From: Butyricicoccus_A sp963620595
Lineage (GTDB): Bacteria > Bacillota > Clostridia > Oscillospirales > Butyricicoccaceae
NCBI GenBank assembly: GCA_963620595.1
Contig: CAVFAY010000003.1
Location: 62,001-126,000 of the forward strand
Reading direction: 5' to 3'
Length of the DNA: 64,000 bases
Positions within the stretch are counted from its first letter, which is position 1. Each line of letters begins with the position of its first letter. A model generated the notes under the pieces. That model was not told the origin of the DNA, did not search any database, and saw nothing but the letters and a program-made list of their open reading frames with translations. Of the stretch, positions 33,623-42,135 are shown one piece after another. The translations under genes and the position numbers were made by a program.

Positions 33623-34291
33623 ATGCGTTTGTTTGATATTCTGGGTCCTATTATGGTAGGGCCTTCCAGCAGCCATACCGCCGGTGCGGTGCGCATTGGA
33701 CTCACCGCTCGCAAGCTGCTCGGCGAAGCACCGGTTCACGCAGATATTTCTCTGCACGGCAGCTTTGCTCTCACAGGTCACGGACACGGCACAGACTGCG
33801 CTCTGATTGCCGGTCTGCTCGGGATGCAGCCGGATGACCTGCGTATTCCAAACAGCTACGCCATTGCAGAGCAAGAAGGTCTGTCCTTCACATTTTCCAC
33901 GGTACAGCTGCGCAATGCGCATCCTAACACAGCTCGGTTGCAGTTAACCGGTATCAGCGGCCGCACGCTGGATGTCGTTGCCGAGAGCATTGGCGGCGGT
34001 CGCATTCGCGTCAGCTCGATTGACGGCATCGAAGCCAACTTTTCCGGCGAGCACAACACACTCATTGTACACAATCAGGACACGCCGGGGCATGTCGCTG
34101 CTGTCACTTCTGCTCTGATGCAGAGACATGTGAACATTGCAACGATGCAGCTGTTTCGCAACGCGCAGGGCGGCTATGCAGTTATGATCTTAGAATGCGA
34201 TCAGCCCATCCCAACCGATATTGAGCAATGGCTGTCTCACATTGATGGAATTCAAAAAATTACGATCTTTAATCAGGAGGAACCGTCATGA
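33623..34291 (+). CDS. sdaAB: L-serine dehydratase, iron-sulfur-dependent, beta subunit
   Basis: 222 aa. It begins FDILGPIMVGPSSSHTAGAVRIG, the SdaAB signature, and has a C-terminal ACT domain (from HVAAVTSALMQRHVNIATMQ). With the alpha subunit it deaminates L-serine to pyruvate and ammonia in the cytoplasm. A consensus AAGGAGG precedes the ATG. It overlaps sdaAA by 4 bp. Confidence 0.95.
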   Translation: MRLFDILGPIMVGPSSSHTAGAVRIGLTARKLLGEAPVHADISLHGSFALTGHGHGTDCALIAGLLGMQPDDLRIPNSYAIAEQEGLSFTFSTVQLRNAHPNTARLQLTGISGRTLDVVAESIGGGRIRVSSIDGIEANFSGEHNTLIVHNQDTPGHVAAVTSALMQRHVNIATMQLFRNAQGGYAVMILECDQPIPTDIEQWLSHIDGIQKITIFNQEEPS

Positions 34292-35163
34292 GCTTTCCCA
34301 GTATCGCTTCCATGCTGGAAGCCGCAAAAGCAGCACAGAAGCCGCTGTATACAATCATCTGCGAGGATGATTGTCAGGAAAACAACTACTCTCCGGAGGC
34401 ATCTCATCGACAAATCTCCGCTCTGTGGGAAGCTATGCAGCAATCCAGCGAACAGTATTGTGCTTCCGACCGTTCCAACAGCGGTTTAATCGGTGGTGAC
34501 GCAGAAAAACTTCGATTGGCAGCCCAAGCTGGTACGCTGGTTGGCGGCATCTATCTTCTCCGCGTGATTGAAGAGGCACTCAAGGTCGCAGAGTGCAACG
34601 CCTGTATGAAGCGCATTGTCGCCGCACCAACCGCCGGAAGCTGCGGTGTCCTCCCTGCCGTACTCCTTCCGCTCGCAGAGGAGAAAGAGCTGGATACAGA
34701 AGTGATCTTACAGGCCTTGTATATTGCCGCGGGCTTCGGACAAGTCACGGCAACGCGCGCCAATGTCGCCGGTGCAGAGGGCGGATGTCAGGCTGAAATT
34801 GGCACCGCCAGCGCGATGGCGGCCGCTGCTCTGACGCATATTTTAGGCGGAACCGCAGAACAGTGCGCCCATGCGTTTGCAATGTCTCTGGGCAATCTGC
34901 TCGGCCTGGTCTGTGATCCTGTCGCCGGCCTCGTGGAAATTCCATGCGTCAAACGCAATGTTGTCGGCGCAGTCAATGCAGTCAGTGCTGCCAATATGGC
35001 ACTTGCCGGCATCACCTCCCATATTCCGGCAGATGAAGTAATTGATACAATGGGAGAGGTCGGAGATACTCTTCCGGCAAGCCTGCGTGAAACCGGTTTG
35101 GGCGGACTGGCTGCCACGCCGACCGGTAAAAAGATCACCGAGCAAGTGCTGCATCACGAGTAA
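34288..35163 (+). CDS. sdaAA: L-serine dehydratase, iron-sulfur-dependent, alpha subunit
   Basis: 291 aa catalytic subunit. Typical segments are RSNSGLIGGDA, APTAGSCGVLPAVL, the AGAEGGCQAEIGTASAMAAA region and CDPVAGLVEIPC, which includes cysteine ligands of the [4Fe-4S] cluster. Coupled to sdaAB through an ATGA overlap with AGGAGG upstream. A serine-degrading enzyme fits an amino-acid-fermenting anaerobe. Confidence 0.96.
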   Translation: MSFPSIASMLEAAKAAQKPLYTIICEDDCQENNYSPEASHRQISALWEAMQQSSEQYCASDRSNSGLIGGDAEKLRLAAQAGTLVGGIYLLRVIEEALKVAECNACMKRIVAAPTAGSCGVLPAVLLPLAEEKELDTEVILQALYIAAGFGQVTATRANVAGAEGGCQAEIGTASAMAAAALTHILGGTAEQCAHAFAMSLGNLLGLVCDPVAGLVEIPCVKRNVVGAVNAVSAANMALAGITSHIPADEVIDTMGEVGDTLPASLRETGLGGLAATPTGKKITEQVLHHE

Positions 35164-35198
35164 TTGCAATTATATCGTAAACCAAAGATATAATTAAG

Positions 35199-35227
35199 TT
35201 GACATTCTGTCTCGCGGCTCGTATAAT
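35199..35227 (+). promoter_or_regulatory. Promoter of bioB
   Basis: Perfect -35 TTGACA (35199-35204), 17-bp spacer, perfect -10 TATAAT (35222-35227). The BirA box begins 1 bp after the -10. Confidence 0.92.
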
Positions 35228-35228
35228 A

Positions 35229-35256
35229 GTAAACTAGTAGGATAAAGACAGTTTAC
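35229..35256. promoter_or_regulatory. BirA (biotin repressor) operator
   Basis: GTAAACT-N14-AGTTTAC, a perfect inverted repeat (arms 35229-35235 and 35250-35256). The spacing and arms match the Firmicute BirA box. It covers the transcription start, so biotin-loaded BirA would block bioB transcription. Confidence 0.85.
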
Positions 35257-35275
35257 CAACATAGGAGTGAAAGAT

Positions 35276-36268
35276 ATGGACGCATTGACACTGGCACAGG
35301 AAATTATCAACGGCAGACGAATCACACGAGAAGATGATCTTTCCTTCTTTTTGACCTGCGATCTTGATGAACTCTGCAAAGGCGCTGATCAAATTCGTGC
35401 TCATTTTATCGGCGATAAAGTGGATCTCTGTTCGATTATCAATGGCAGAAGCGGACGCTGTCCAGAGGACTGCAAATACTGTGCACAGTCTGCGCACCAT
35501 CACACCCAGTGTGAAGTCTATGATTTTCTTCCGGAACAAGACATTGTAGACGCCTGTCAGATGAACGAGCGTGAAGGTGTTGACCGCTTCTCTATTGTCA
35601 CTTCCGGTCGCTCGCTGACCGGCGAAGAGTTTGATAAAGCCATTCACGCTTACGAAACGATGCACAAGAACTGTAGGATTGACCTTTGCGCATCCATGGG
35701 CTTTTTGTCTGCCGAGCAGCTGCATCGCCTGCATGAAGCCGGTGTGACCAGTTATCATCACAACATCGAGACCTCCCGCCGCAATTTTCCCAATATCTGC
35801 ACCACACACACCTATGACATGAAGGTAGAAACCCTGAAAAAGGTCAAAGCAGAGGGCATGTGCGCTTGCTCCGGCGGTATTATTGGCATGGGTGAAACGT
35901 GGGAAGACCGATTAGACATGGCAATCAGTTTGGCAGAATTAGGGATTGATTCGATTCCACTCAATGCGCTGATGCCGATTGCAGGCACACCGCTAGAGCA
36001 TTTGCCACGGTTGACGGAGCAGGACATTTTGCGCACGGTCGCTTTCTTCCGCTATATCAATCCGCTCGCAAATATTCGTCTCGGTGCTGGTCGCGCGCTG
36101 CTTACCAATGACGGTGAAACCGCTTTTCAGTCCGGTGCATCCGCAACGATTACAGGCAATATGCTGACAACGGTCGCCTGCGCAACCATCCGCAGTGACC
36201 GCGAAATGTTGCAGGATCTTGGACGCGATGTGACGCCAGAGTACTGGAAGCAAAACGAAGCACACTAA
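35276..36268 (+). CDS. bioB: Biotin synthase
   Basis: 330 aa radical SAM enzyme that inserts sulfur into dethiobiotin. The SAM [4Fe-4S] motif CPEDCKYC is at residues 62-69; the NGRSGRCPEDC context, YHHNIETS and the ADT-like N-terminal residues are BioB-like. The ATG at 35276 lies 8 nt after AGGAG; an in-frame GTG overlaps that site. No bioA, bioD, bioF or bioW is nearby, so it probably salvages dethiobiotin or works with genes elsewhere. Controlled by a BirA box. Confidence 0.93.
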   Translation: MDALTLAQEIINGRRITREDDLSFFLTCDLDELCKGADQIRAHFIGDKVDLCSIINGRSGRCPEDCKYCAQSAHHHTQCEVYDFLPEQDIVDACQMNEREGVDRFSIVTSGRSLTGEEFDKAIHAYETMHKNCRIDLCASMGFLSAEQLHRLHEAGVTSYHHNIETSRRNFPNICTTHTYDMKVETLKKVKAEGMCACSGGIIGMGETWEDRLDMAISLAELGIDSIPLNALMPIAGTPLEHLPRLTEQDILRTVAFFRYINPLANIRLGAGRALLTNDGETAFQSGASATITGNMLTTVACATIRSDREMLQDLGRDVTPEYWKQNEAH

Positions 36269-36303
36269 AATCCCCCTTGTTCTTCTCTGTCGAAGATTTT
36301 TCC

Positions 36304-36332
36304 TTGCATTTCCGGAAACAGTGTGCTATGAT
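36304..36332 (+). promoter_or_regulatory. Promoter of tRNA-Pro
   Basis: -35 TTGCAT (36304-36309), 17-bp spacer, -10 TATGAT (36327-36332), ending 18 bp before the tRNA. Confidence 0.72.
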
Positions 36333-36350
36333 AGATAAGCTAAGTTGTCT

Positions 36351-36426
<76 letters not shown>

Positions 36427-36432
36427 GATATA

Positions 36433-36475
36433 AAACAGGGAGCAGATGTGTTATGCATCTGCTCCCTGTTTTATA
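36433..36475 (+). terminator. Terminator of tRNA-Pro
   Basis: 16-bp perfect stem beginning AAACAGGGAGCAGATG with a 7-nt loop, ending in TGTTTTATA. Confidence 0.9.
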
Positions 36476-36547
36476 CTTTATGGACAATTTAAGGATTAAA
36501 ATATCCTATGAAAGTCGGAATGATGATTAATAATGCATTATCAATAT

Positions 36548-36576
36548 TTGACAAATTTATTCAAATACAATATAGT
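36548..36576 (+). promoter_or_regulatory. Promoter of the thioesterase gene
   Basis: Perfect -35 TTGACA (36548-36553), 17-bp spacer, -10 TATAGT (36571-36576). Confidence 0.8.
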
Positions 36577-36605
36577 GTATATATATTTGCAAAGGAGTTG
36601 TTGGG

Positions 36606-37025
36606 ATGCAATTACGACAAGAAATTACACCGGAATATTTAAACCGTGGCGGTAGTGATGTTTTACCAGGATTATTGGACGTAGAAATTGTATCTGTAGA
36701 GCTGGGAAAATTAACTGGACGTATGCCAGTTACAAATAAGCATTTGGCAATCAATGGTTATTTGCACGCGGCGAGTGTGATCGCGTTGGCAGATACTTGC
36801 TGCGGAAATGCGACGATTGCTCATTTGCCGGAAGATGCAAAAGGATTTACAACGATTGAAACAAAGTGTAATCATATCAGCACCCTGCGAAATGGAGTTG
36901 CTGCTTGTACAGCAACAGTAGTACATGCAGGACGATCTACGCAGGTATGGGATGCAAGAGTATATGATGAAGCGACTGAAAAAGTAATAGCTGTTTTTCG
37001 TTGTACACAGATGATATTGTGGTAG
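36606..37025 (+). CDS. Hot-dog fold thioesterase, PaaI/YdiI-like
   Basis: 139 aa, the usual PaaI-family length. The region AINGYLHAASVIALADTCCGNA with its Ala/Asp pair, followed by TTIETKCNHISTLRNG, matches the hot-dog acyl-CoA thioesterase signature (core quoted). It likely hydrolyses an aromatic or acyl-CoA thioester; substrate unknown. GCAAAGGAG precedes the ATG. Codon usage here is more AT-rich (AAA, ATT, TTA frequent) than the neighbours, suggesting possible acquisition. Single gene with promoter and strong terminator. Confidence 0.85.
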   Translation: MQLRQEITPEYLNRGGSDVLPGLLDVEIVSVELGKLTGRMPVTNKHLAINGYLHAASVIALADTCCGNATIAHLPEDAKGFTTIETKCNHISTLRNGVAACTATVVHAGRSTQVWDARVYDEATEKVIAVFRCTQMILW

Positions 37026-37061
37026 GTGAAAAGCTAAGTACATGTCATTGCATCAATTACG

Positions 37062-37093
37062 CCGCCTTTTCGTTGGAAAAGGCGGTTTTTTTT
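37062..37093 (+). terminator. Terminator of the thioesterase gene
   Basis: 10-bp perfect stem CCGCCTTTTC/GAAAAGGCGG with GTTG loop and eight T residues. Confidence 0.93.
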
Positions 37094-37101
37094 ATCAAAA
37101 A

Positions 37102-37130
37102 TTGACAGATCATAAAAATCATGATACCAT
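37102..37130 (+). promoter_or_regulatory. Promoter of the frameshifted lipoprotein gene
   Basis: Perfect -35 TTGACA (37102-37107), 17-bp spacer, -10 TACCAT (37125-37130). Confidence 0.55.
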
Positions 37131-37181
37131 ATTGTTACAAAGCATATCTGTATGTTATATTATTCAAAACGGGAGATTTTT

Positions 37182-37870
37182 ATGAGAAAGCGAATAGATA
37201 TTATTCTGTCAGCACTATTTCTCGCTATTGTACTGACTGCCTGCGGAAGCACTTCAGAGCCCGTTGTACAAAATCTTCGACACCGCAAACCACGGTATCT
37301 TCACAGCAAGGCGGTTCTGCTGAACATATCGACACCTCTGCGCAGGCCGATTCCATCGCGCGCAAGGCGCGGGATGCCGCCAATTCTGCGACTGACGAGG
37401 ATATATCGACTGCATATGCGTACATAAAAGCCAATTATACCAACTGTTTCAAAGACAAGACTACAATGGAACAGATGATGTACTATGGCTGGTTATTGGA
37501 ATATAAATATGAAGGCAATGCAGAGAAGCAAGAGTGCTATACTCTTGGGCAAGACGCAGAACAGCTTGTCAAATACATCTACCGCGGAGCAGATACCGCT
37601 GACAGCGACAACACCAAGGCGAATATAGAACAAGTCGGTAAATCTATTGATGCCATCGAGCAAGCGAAAACTGCTGAACAAACTGTGCAGCAATCGGCAT
37701 CCACTGACACATCTTCCACAAAAGAAAACAGCCGAACCGTTTATGTCACCAAAACAAGCAAAAAATATCACTACGCCAATCCTTGCGGCAAAGGCACCTA
37801 TTATCCCTGCAGTTTGTCAGAGGCACAGGCTCGCGGTTTAGAGCCTTGCGGAAGGTGTGTGCTCCGCTAA
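37182..37870 (+). pseudogene. Lipoprotein gene interrupted by a single-base frameshift
   Basis: A lipoprotein signal (MRKRIDIILSALFLAIVLTAC, lipobox LTAC) starts at 37182 after GGGAG, but this frame soon loses sense. The rest of the protein, about 195 residues to TAA at 37870, continues in the -1 frame. The switch lies at the AAAA run 37270-37273; one extra A would join the frames. The second part has a Thr/Ser-rich linker and a C-terminal Cys-containing module (VYVTKTSKKYHYANPC...CGRCVLR) seen at the ends of some surface or competence-related proteins. Either a real inactivation, a phase-variable tract or a sequencing error. Confidence 0.7.
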
Positions 37871-37871
37871 A

Positions 37872-38162
37872 TGAACCGACCTCCAAAAGTTAGACCTAAA
37901 AATCTAACAAATGGAGGTCGGTATTTTTATGGCTAAATATAGTTATGAATTCAAGAAACAAAAGGAAATTGTCTTGACAATTCAGTAATGGAAAACTTCT
38001 TTGGGTTACTAAAATAGGAAATATATTACGGAGTTGTTTACTATAGCTACGAAGAGTTGAAATCAGAAATTGAGCGATATATAAGTATTATAATCGCAAA
38101 TTGCAAGTGCAAGTTGGATGCCCCTCGATAAATATCGTCTAACAACTCCATTTTACATTCAA
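37872..38162 (+). mobile_element. IS3-family insertion sequence relic, internally deleted
   Basis: The left end begins TGAACCGACCTCCAAAAGTT and contains the usual inverted arms CCGACCTCCA/TGGAGGTCGG with GTTAGA/TCTAAC. An OrfA start (MAKYSYEFKKQKEIV, from 37929) runs straight into the OrfB C-terminus (DNSVMENFFGLLK, then TAG, EIYYG...YSYEELKSEIERYI, then a frameshift into YYNRKLQVQ and later WMPLDKYRLTTPFYI). About 1 kb of the transposase is missing and at least one stop and two frameshifts remain. No right terminal repeat is visible. Clearly non-functional. Confidence 0.85.
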
Positions 38163-38165
38163 TCA

Positions 38166-38732
38166 TTATTTTCGGAGACGTCTTTTTTTGATGAGTGAAA
38201 CCGCCGCACACACGGCAATAATGGCAAATGCCATATATACCACGCGCTGTGCTGCGGCCTGCGGTGTCTGATTTCCCGCCATAATATCATCCGGAGACAA
38301 CGTGAGCGTATATTCGACTTCGTGCGGCACGCTCATCGCTGTGGTATCTGCAATGACCGTCATCGGCTGGGTAAAGCTCGTGACTGGAATTTCAAACGTC
38401 GAATACCCCTCTTCATTGATGTGCTCATACCGAACACCGCCGGAAATCATATAATCATAGTTTTCGCTGCCCCAAACCAACGTCAGGACTGCCGTACCGT
38501 CAGTAATTTTGAGCGCTGCCGGTGTGGTCACAGACGCTTTGCCGGATCCGCCCTCCAAGGCAACCGGAATCGCATAGTCGCCGTCATCCATTTCGATAAA
38601 CGCAGGCTGAGTCGGTGTGTGTGCAGCGCTGTCCGGCAGCTTGGTACCTTCGCTGTCTGCCGCAAAACAGATTGACGATGCCAACAGCATCGTGAGCATT
38701 GCCAATATCCATTGTCTGATTTGTTTTTTCAT
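38166..38732 (-). CDS. Membrane-anchored protein with a NEAT-like/iron-transport-associated domain
   Basis: 188 aa. Signal peptide (to about residue 26), one beta-rich domain with DGDYAIPVALEGGSGKASV, LKITDGTAVLTLVWGSENYDYM and FEIPVTSFTQPMTVIADTTAMSVPHEVEYTL, then a C-terminal transmembrane helix and basic tail. The domain is clearly related to those in the lipoprotein at 44.3-45.2 kb. This pattern resembles NEAT-type heme-binding domains, but the classical heme tyrosine motif is not obvious. Last gene of the B12-riboswitch operon; GAGGTG precedes the ATG at 38732. A ligand-relay role at the membrane is inference. Confidence 0.65.
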   Translation of the reverse strand: MKKQIRQWILAMLTMLLASSICFAADSEGTKLPDSAAHTPTQPAFIEMDDGDYAIPVALEGGSGKASVTTPAALKITDGTAVLTLVWGSENYDYMISGGVRYEHINEEGYSTFEIPVTSFTQPMTVIADTTAMSVPHEVEYTLTLSPDDIMAGNQTPQAAAQRVVYMAFAIIAVCAAVSLIKKRRLRK

Positions 38733-38743
38733 GATGCTGCACC

Positions 38744-39475
38744 TCATAGATTTTCTTTCTTATACACAAAATACAGACCTGCAACAATAAAGACAAGCAG
38801 ATAGACCAGCAAAATTAAAATCCCGCGAAAGTCTGCCGGTTCTCCCGTTGCAATCGCACGAATCATCGCACTGGTCTGCGACAGCGGCAGTGCCGCAATG
38901 ACTTCCCGTGCGCCGTGCGGAATCGCAGATGTCGAAAAAAATGTATTACACAGATAGGACATCGGCATGATAATATAATTGGAAAACCGCGGCACATCCG
39001 CATGATTCTTTGCCAAGAACGAGACAACAATGCTGAGTCCTGCAAATACAGCACCATTCAAAAACAAAATGAGGACAGACTGCCAATTAAACACCAATCC
39101 TGTATGAATCGGCAAAATCAGCAGCAAAATAATACCCGCAGAATATAAACCGCGCAGGGCTCCTGCCAGCACCTGACCGATGATAAACTGCCACAGCGGA
39201 GTCGGAGAGATAATAACCTGATCGAATGCTTTTTCATATAACCGCTGTACATTCAGATTTTGCGCAATAGCGCTAAAGCTGCCATTCATCGTCGTTAGCG
39301 ATACAACGCCAGGAATTAAATAATATAAATACGGCTGACCATTCATCGTTGTGCGAATACCCCAACCGAAAACAATCAAATACATGAGCGGAGCAATCAG
39401 TGCCGCCAGCGTGATTTTAGAAAAGTCCCGCAGGAATTCACGCCATTTTTCCCACAGAATTGTGATAATACCCAT
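38744..39475 (-). CDS. ABC-2 type transporter permease
   Basis: 243 aa with six transmembrane segments, of the DrrB/ABC-2 type. The ABC-2 signature region reads DQVIISPTPLWQFIIGQVLAGALRG, followed by MPMSYLCNTFFSTSAIP and AALPLSQTSAMIRAIATG. It pairs with the ATPase 4 bp upstream. Direction (usually export) and substrate are unknown. Within the cobalamin-riboswitch operon it follows cbiL-like and BtuFCD-like genes. Confidence 0.88.
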   Translation of the reverse strand: MGIITILWEKWREFLRDFSKITLAALIAPLMYLIVFGWGIRTTMNGQPYLYYLIPGVVSLTTMNGSFSAIAQNLNVQRLYEKAFDQVIISPTPLWQFIIGQVLAGALRGLYSAGIILLLILPIHTGLVFNWQSVLILFLNGAVFAGLSIVVSFLAKNHADVPRFSNYIIMPMSYLCNTFFSTSAIPHGAREVIAALPLSQTSAMIRAIATGEPADFRGILILLVYLLVFIVAGLYFVYKKENL

Positions 39476-39479
39476 AGAT

Positions 39480-40325
39480 TTAAATGCCCTTCGTCAAATG
39501 TTTGCCCGCTTGTTCTACAAAGACATCTTCCAATGTCGTATCGCGCAGCGTACAATTTCCTGTCAGCTGTGACAGATAGGCAATTGCTTCTTCGCGCGCA
39601 GCAAAATATCTGCTGTGTACGCCGTCCGGATGCATTTCATCCACCGCATAGGCTCCCAATTTGTGAATCAGATTGTCCGGCGTATCCAAATCTTCCAGCT
39701 TTCCGCCGTCCATCAGCGCCACACGGTCGCACAATGCCTGTGCCTCTTCGATATAGTGTGTGGTGAGCAAAATCGTCAAGCCTTTTTCGTTGAGCTGCCG
39801 CAGCAAATTCCACATCTGTCTGCGAGAAATGGCATCCATGCCTGCTGTCGGTTCATCGAGCAGCAGAATTTCCGGTTCCGTCAACAGTGCGCGACAGACC
39901 ATCAACTTGCGCTTCATGCCGCCGGACAGCTTGCGAATCGTCTTTTTTCGATGGCTGGTAAGACCGGCGAATGCCAACAGCTGCTCTGTCTTTTCTCGAA
40001 TTTCTTTGCGCCTCATAAAGTACAATCTGCCCTGATACTCCATGATTTCGTCCATATTCATGTCCTGCCGCATAGAGTATTCCTGCGTGACCACACTGAC
40101 CTTGCGCTTGATGTCTTTCCGCTGCCGGTTCAATCTCTCACCATCAATATAAATCTCGCCGCCGCTGGGCAATAAAAGCGTCGAGAGCATACTGATTGTC
40201 GTGGTTTTCCCCGCTCCATTCGGGCCTAGCAAGGCAAAAAATTCTCCTGTCTCAATGCGTAAACTAAGCCCATCCACCGCCTGAAATCCTTCAAACTGTT
40301 TAGAAAGATTTTTGATTTCAATCAT
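39480..40325 (-). CDS. ABC-2 type transporter ATP-binding protein
   Basis: 281 aa, DrrA-type. Walker A GPNGAGKTT, Q-loop VTQEYS, signature LSGGMKRKLMVCRAL, Walker B ILLLDEPTAGMD, and a C-terminal domain ending LEDVFVE. It energises the permease at 38.7-39.5 kb. It overlaps the cbiL-like gene by 4 bp, so it belongs to the same operon. Confidence 0.92.
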   Translation of the reverse strand: MIEIKNLSKQFEGFQAVDGLSLRIETGEFFALLGPNGAGKTTTISMLSTLLLPSGGEIYIDGERLNRQRKDIKRKVSVVTQEYSMRQDMNMDEIMEYQGRLYFMRRKEIREKTEQLLAFAGLTSHRKKTIRKLSGGMKRKLMVCRALLTEPEILLLDEPTAGMDAISRRQMWNLLRQLNEKGLTILLTTHYIEEAQALCDRVALMDGGKLEDLDTPDNLIHKLGAYAVDEMHPDGVHSRYFAAREEAIAYLSQLTGNCTLRDTTLEDVFVEQAGKHLTKGI

Positions 40326-41011
40326 GGATTCGGCTCCCGTGCGATAATCAGAGAATAATAGCCCGCATCATCCGGAATTTCTTCCACGCCATGATAAATC
40401 TTTTCCTCCTGCATGCCACAGTTTTCCACCATGACAACATCGCGTCCGCTTTGCTTGAGCTGCTGCTTGACCCGATCCATTTTTCTGCCGGATTTCATCA
40501 AGACACAATTGCCGGAATAATTCAAATTATCTTCCAGATTATGACGCGCCGGAAGAATATGCAGCGGTTCATTCCACTCGGACAGCGAAACATTCATGCG
40601 AGCTGCCGCCGCACAAAACGACGTAATGCCGCTGACCGTTGCCGTCTCATACCCTCGATCCTCAATCAGCTTTTTGACGTAGCTGAATGTCGAATAAACT
40701 GTCGGATCTCCTAGCGTCAAAAACACCACATTTTGGCCACATTTAAGCTGCTGTTCCGTCGCATCTGCGGCAAGTTTCCAATTGTTTTCGCGTTCCTCTG
40801 CATCCATCGTCATCGGCATGTACAGCGGCAGCAATGTTTTGTCCGCCAGCTCCGGTGCAGCCTGTACGGCAATTTGGTATGCCACAGTCTCTCTGGGTTC
40901 TTTTCCCGGCACAGCAATCACTTCATTCTCTCGAATCATGCGTACTGCTTTGAGTGTCATCAGTTCAGGATCTCCAGGTCCTACACCAACACCGATCAAT
41001 TTTCCGTTCAT
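40322..41011 (-). CDS. cbiL: Precorrin-2 / cobalt-precorrin-2 C20-methyltransferase (CbiL/CobI family)
   Basis: 229 aa SAM-dependent tetrapyrrole methyltransferase. The N-terminal GVGVGPGDPELMTLKA, the TLGDPTVYSTFSYV segment and the GITSFCAAAARM loop place it in the CbiL/CobI group. The enzyme methylates C20 of (cobalt-)precorrin-2 in corrin synthesis. No other corrin-ring methyltransferases are in the window, so it is separated from any full cbi cluster. It starts 1 bp after the ATPase gene's stop, inside the B12-riboswitch operon. Confidence 0.9.
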   Translation of the reverse strand: MNGKLIGVGVGPGDPELMTLKAVRMIRENEVIAVPGKEPRETVAYQIAVQAAPELADKTLLPLYMPMTMDAEERENNWKLAADATEQQLKCGQNVVFLTLGDPTVYSTFSYVKKLIEDRGYETATVSGITSFCAAAARMNVSLSEWNEPLHILPARHNLEDNLNYSGNCVLMKSGRKMDRVKQQLKQSGRDVVMVENCGMQEEKIYHGVEEIPDDAGYYSLIIAREPNP

Positions 41012-41012
41012 G

Positions 41013-42125
41013 TTATATTCCTCTCTTGCTATGTAATAATTTTCCTTGTTCTTCCGCCAGCTGCATCAGCTGCTCGTTTCCCGCATTCATGCTTCCAAAT
41101 CGCTCCAGACAGCACACAACCTTTTCGCAGGACTCTATCCATGCTTTTGCTCGAGCAAGCGCCTGTTCACTAATCGGTTCAAACGCCTGCTCCGTAATTA
41201 CTTGTGCTGCAAGTGCCTGTGCCGCCGGTAAATCCATATCATTTTCATGGAGTACTCCTGCCGCAAACGGAATGCCTTTGCGCTGCAGCTGTCGGTAAAC
41301 CGGAATCCCGCTTCCGCCGCCGCCAATGACAAAGATCTTTGGCGAACCTGTCGGCTTTTCCAGCTCCATAAATCCGTAAATCGTATGATAACTGCCGCTG
41401 GAAACCTCATACAGCTGCTGGATATACGCATCGTCAAAAATCTCATCCGGCGTGCCGCATTTGTCAATGCGGTCTCCCTTGACGCAGACAACCCGGTCAG
41501 ATAGCTTTTGCGCCAAATCAATCTCATGCATCGAGACAATCACCGCAATATTTTTTTCCAGCACAAGCTGCTTGAGAATCGCCAGCAGCTGTAATTTATG
41601 GCGAATATCCAAAAATGATGTCGGCTCATCCAAAATTAAAATCTCCGGTTCCTGACAGATGGCGCGCGCCAGCATCACGCGCTGCCGCTGTCCATCACTG
41701 ATGCAGTTGAAGCTGTGATCCGCCAGTTCTCGAATATGAACCAGTCTCATCGCCTCGTGTACCTTTTTTCGGTCTGCATCCGATAGCACGCCAAACCGTC
41801 CAGTGTATGGAAATCTGCCGGATTCCACAACCTCTTCACAGCTCATAAGCTCCGGCTCTAATCGTCCCGTCATCATGACGGAAACTTTTTGCGCCATCTC
41901 TTTTCCACTGATTTGAGACAGGGATTTTCCCGCCACGCAAACCGTGCCGCCGAGAATTTCCAGCTGTTTGGTAATACTTTTGATAATCGTCGATTTTCCT
42001 GCACCATTTGGCCCAATCAGCGTCAAAATCTCCCCTGGACACACGGCAATTTCAATACCTTGAATGAGTACCTTCCGGTCATAGCCGACAGAAAGATTGT
42101 TTGTTTGTAAAATTGTGTTGTTCAT
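41013..42125 (-). CDS. BtuD/FecE-type ABC ATPase with an extra C-terminal domain
   Basis: 370 aa. Residues 1-250 are a normal iron-siderophore/cobalamin ATPase: Walker A GPNGAGKST, signature SDGQRQRVMLARAI, Walker B ILILDEPTSFLD. Family members usually end there. About 115 further residues follow (41013-41363), starting with a GxGGSGIP nucleotide-binding-like turn (FVIGGGGSGIPVYRQL) and containing several cysteines, which I do not recognise. AGGAAGAG precedes the ATG. The importer partners are the next two genes upstream. Under the cobalamin riboswitch, corrinoid or another tetrapyrrole is the likely substrate. Confidence 0.88.
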   Translation of the reverse strand: MNNTILQTNNLSVGYDRKVLIQGIEIAVCPGEILTLIGPNGAGKSTIIKSITKQLEILGGTVCVAGKSLSQISGKEMAQKVSVMMTGRLEPELMSCEEVVESGRFPYTGRFGVLSDADRKKVHEAMRLVHIRELADHSFNCISDGQRQRVMLARAICQEPEILILDEPTSFLDIRHKLQLLAILKQLVLEKNIAVIVSMHEIDLAQKLSDRVVCVKGDRIDKCGTPDEIFDDAYIQQLYEVSSGSYHTIYGFMELEKPTGSPKIFVIGGGGSGIPVYRQLQRKGIPFAAGVLHENDMDLPAAQALAAQVITEQAFEPISEQALARAKAWIESCEKVVCCLERFGSMNAGNEQLMQLAEEQGKLLHSKRGI

Positions 42126-42135
42126 GCTCTCTTCC

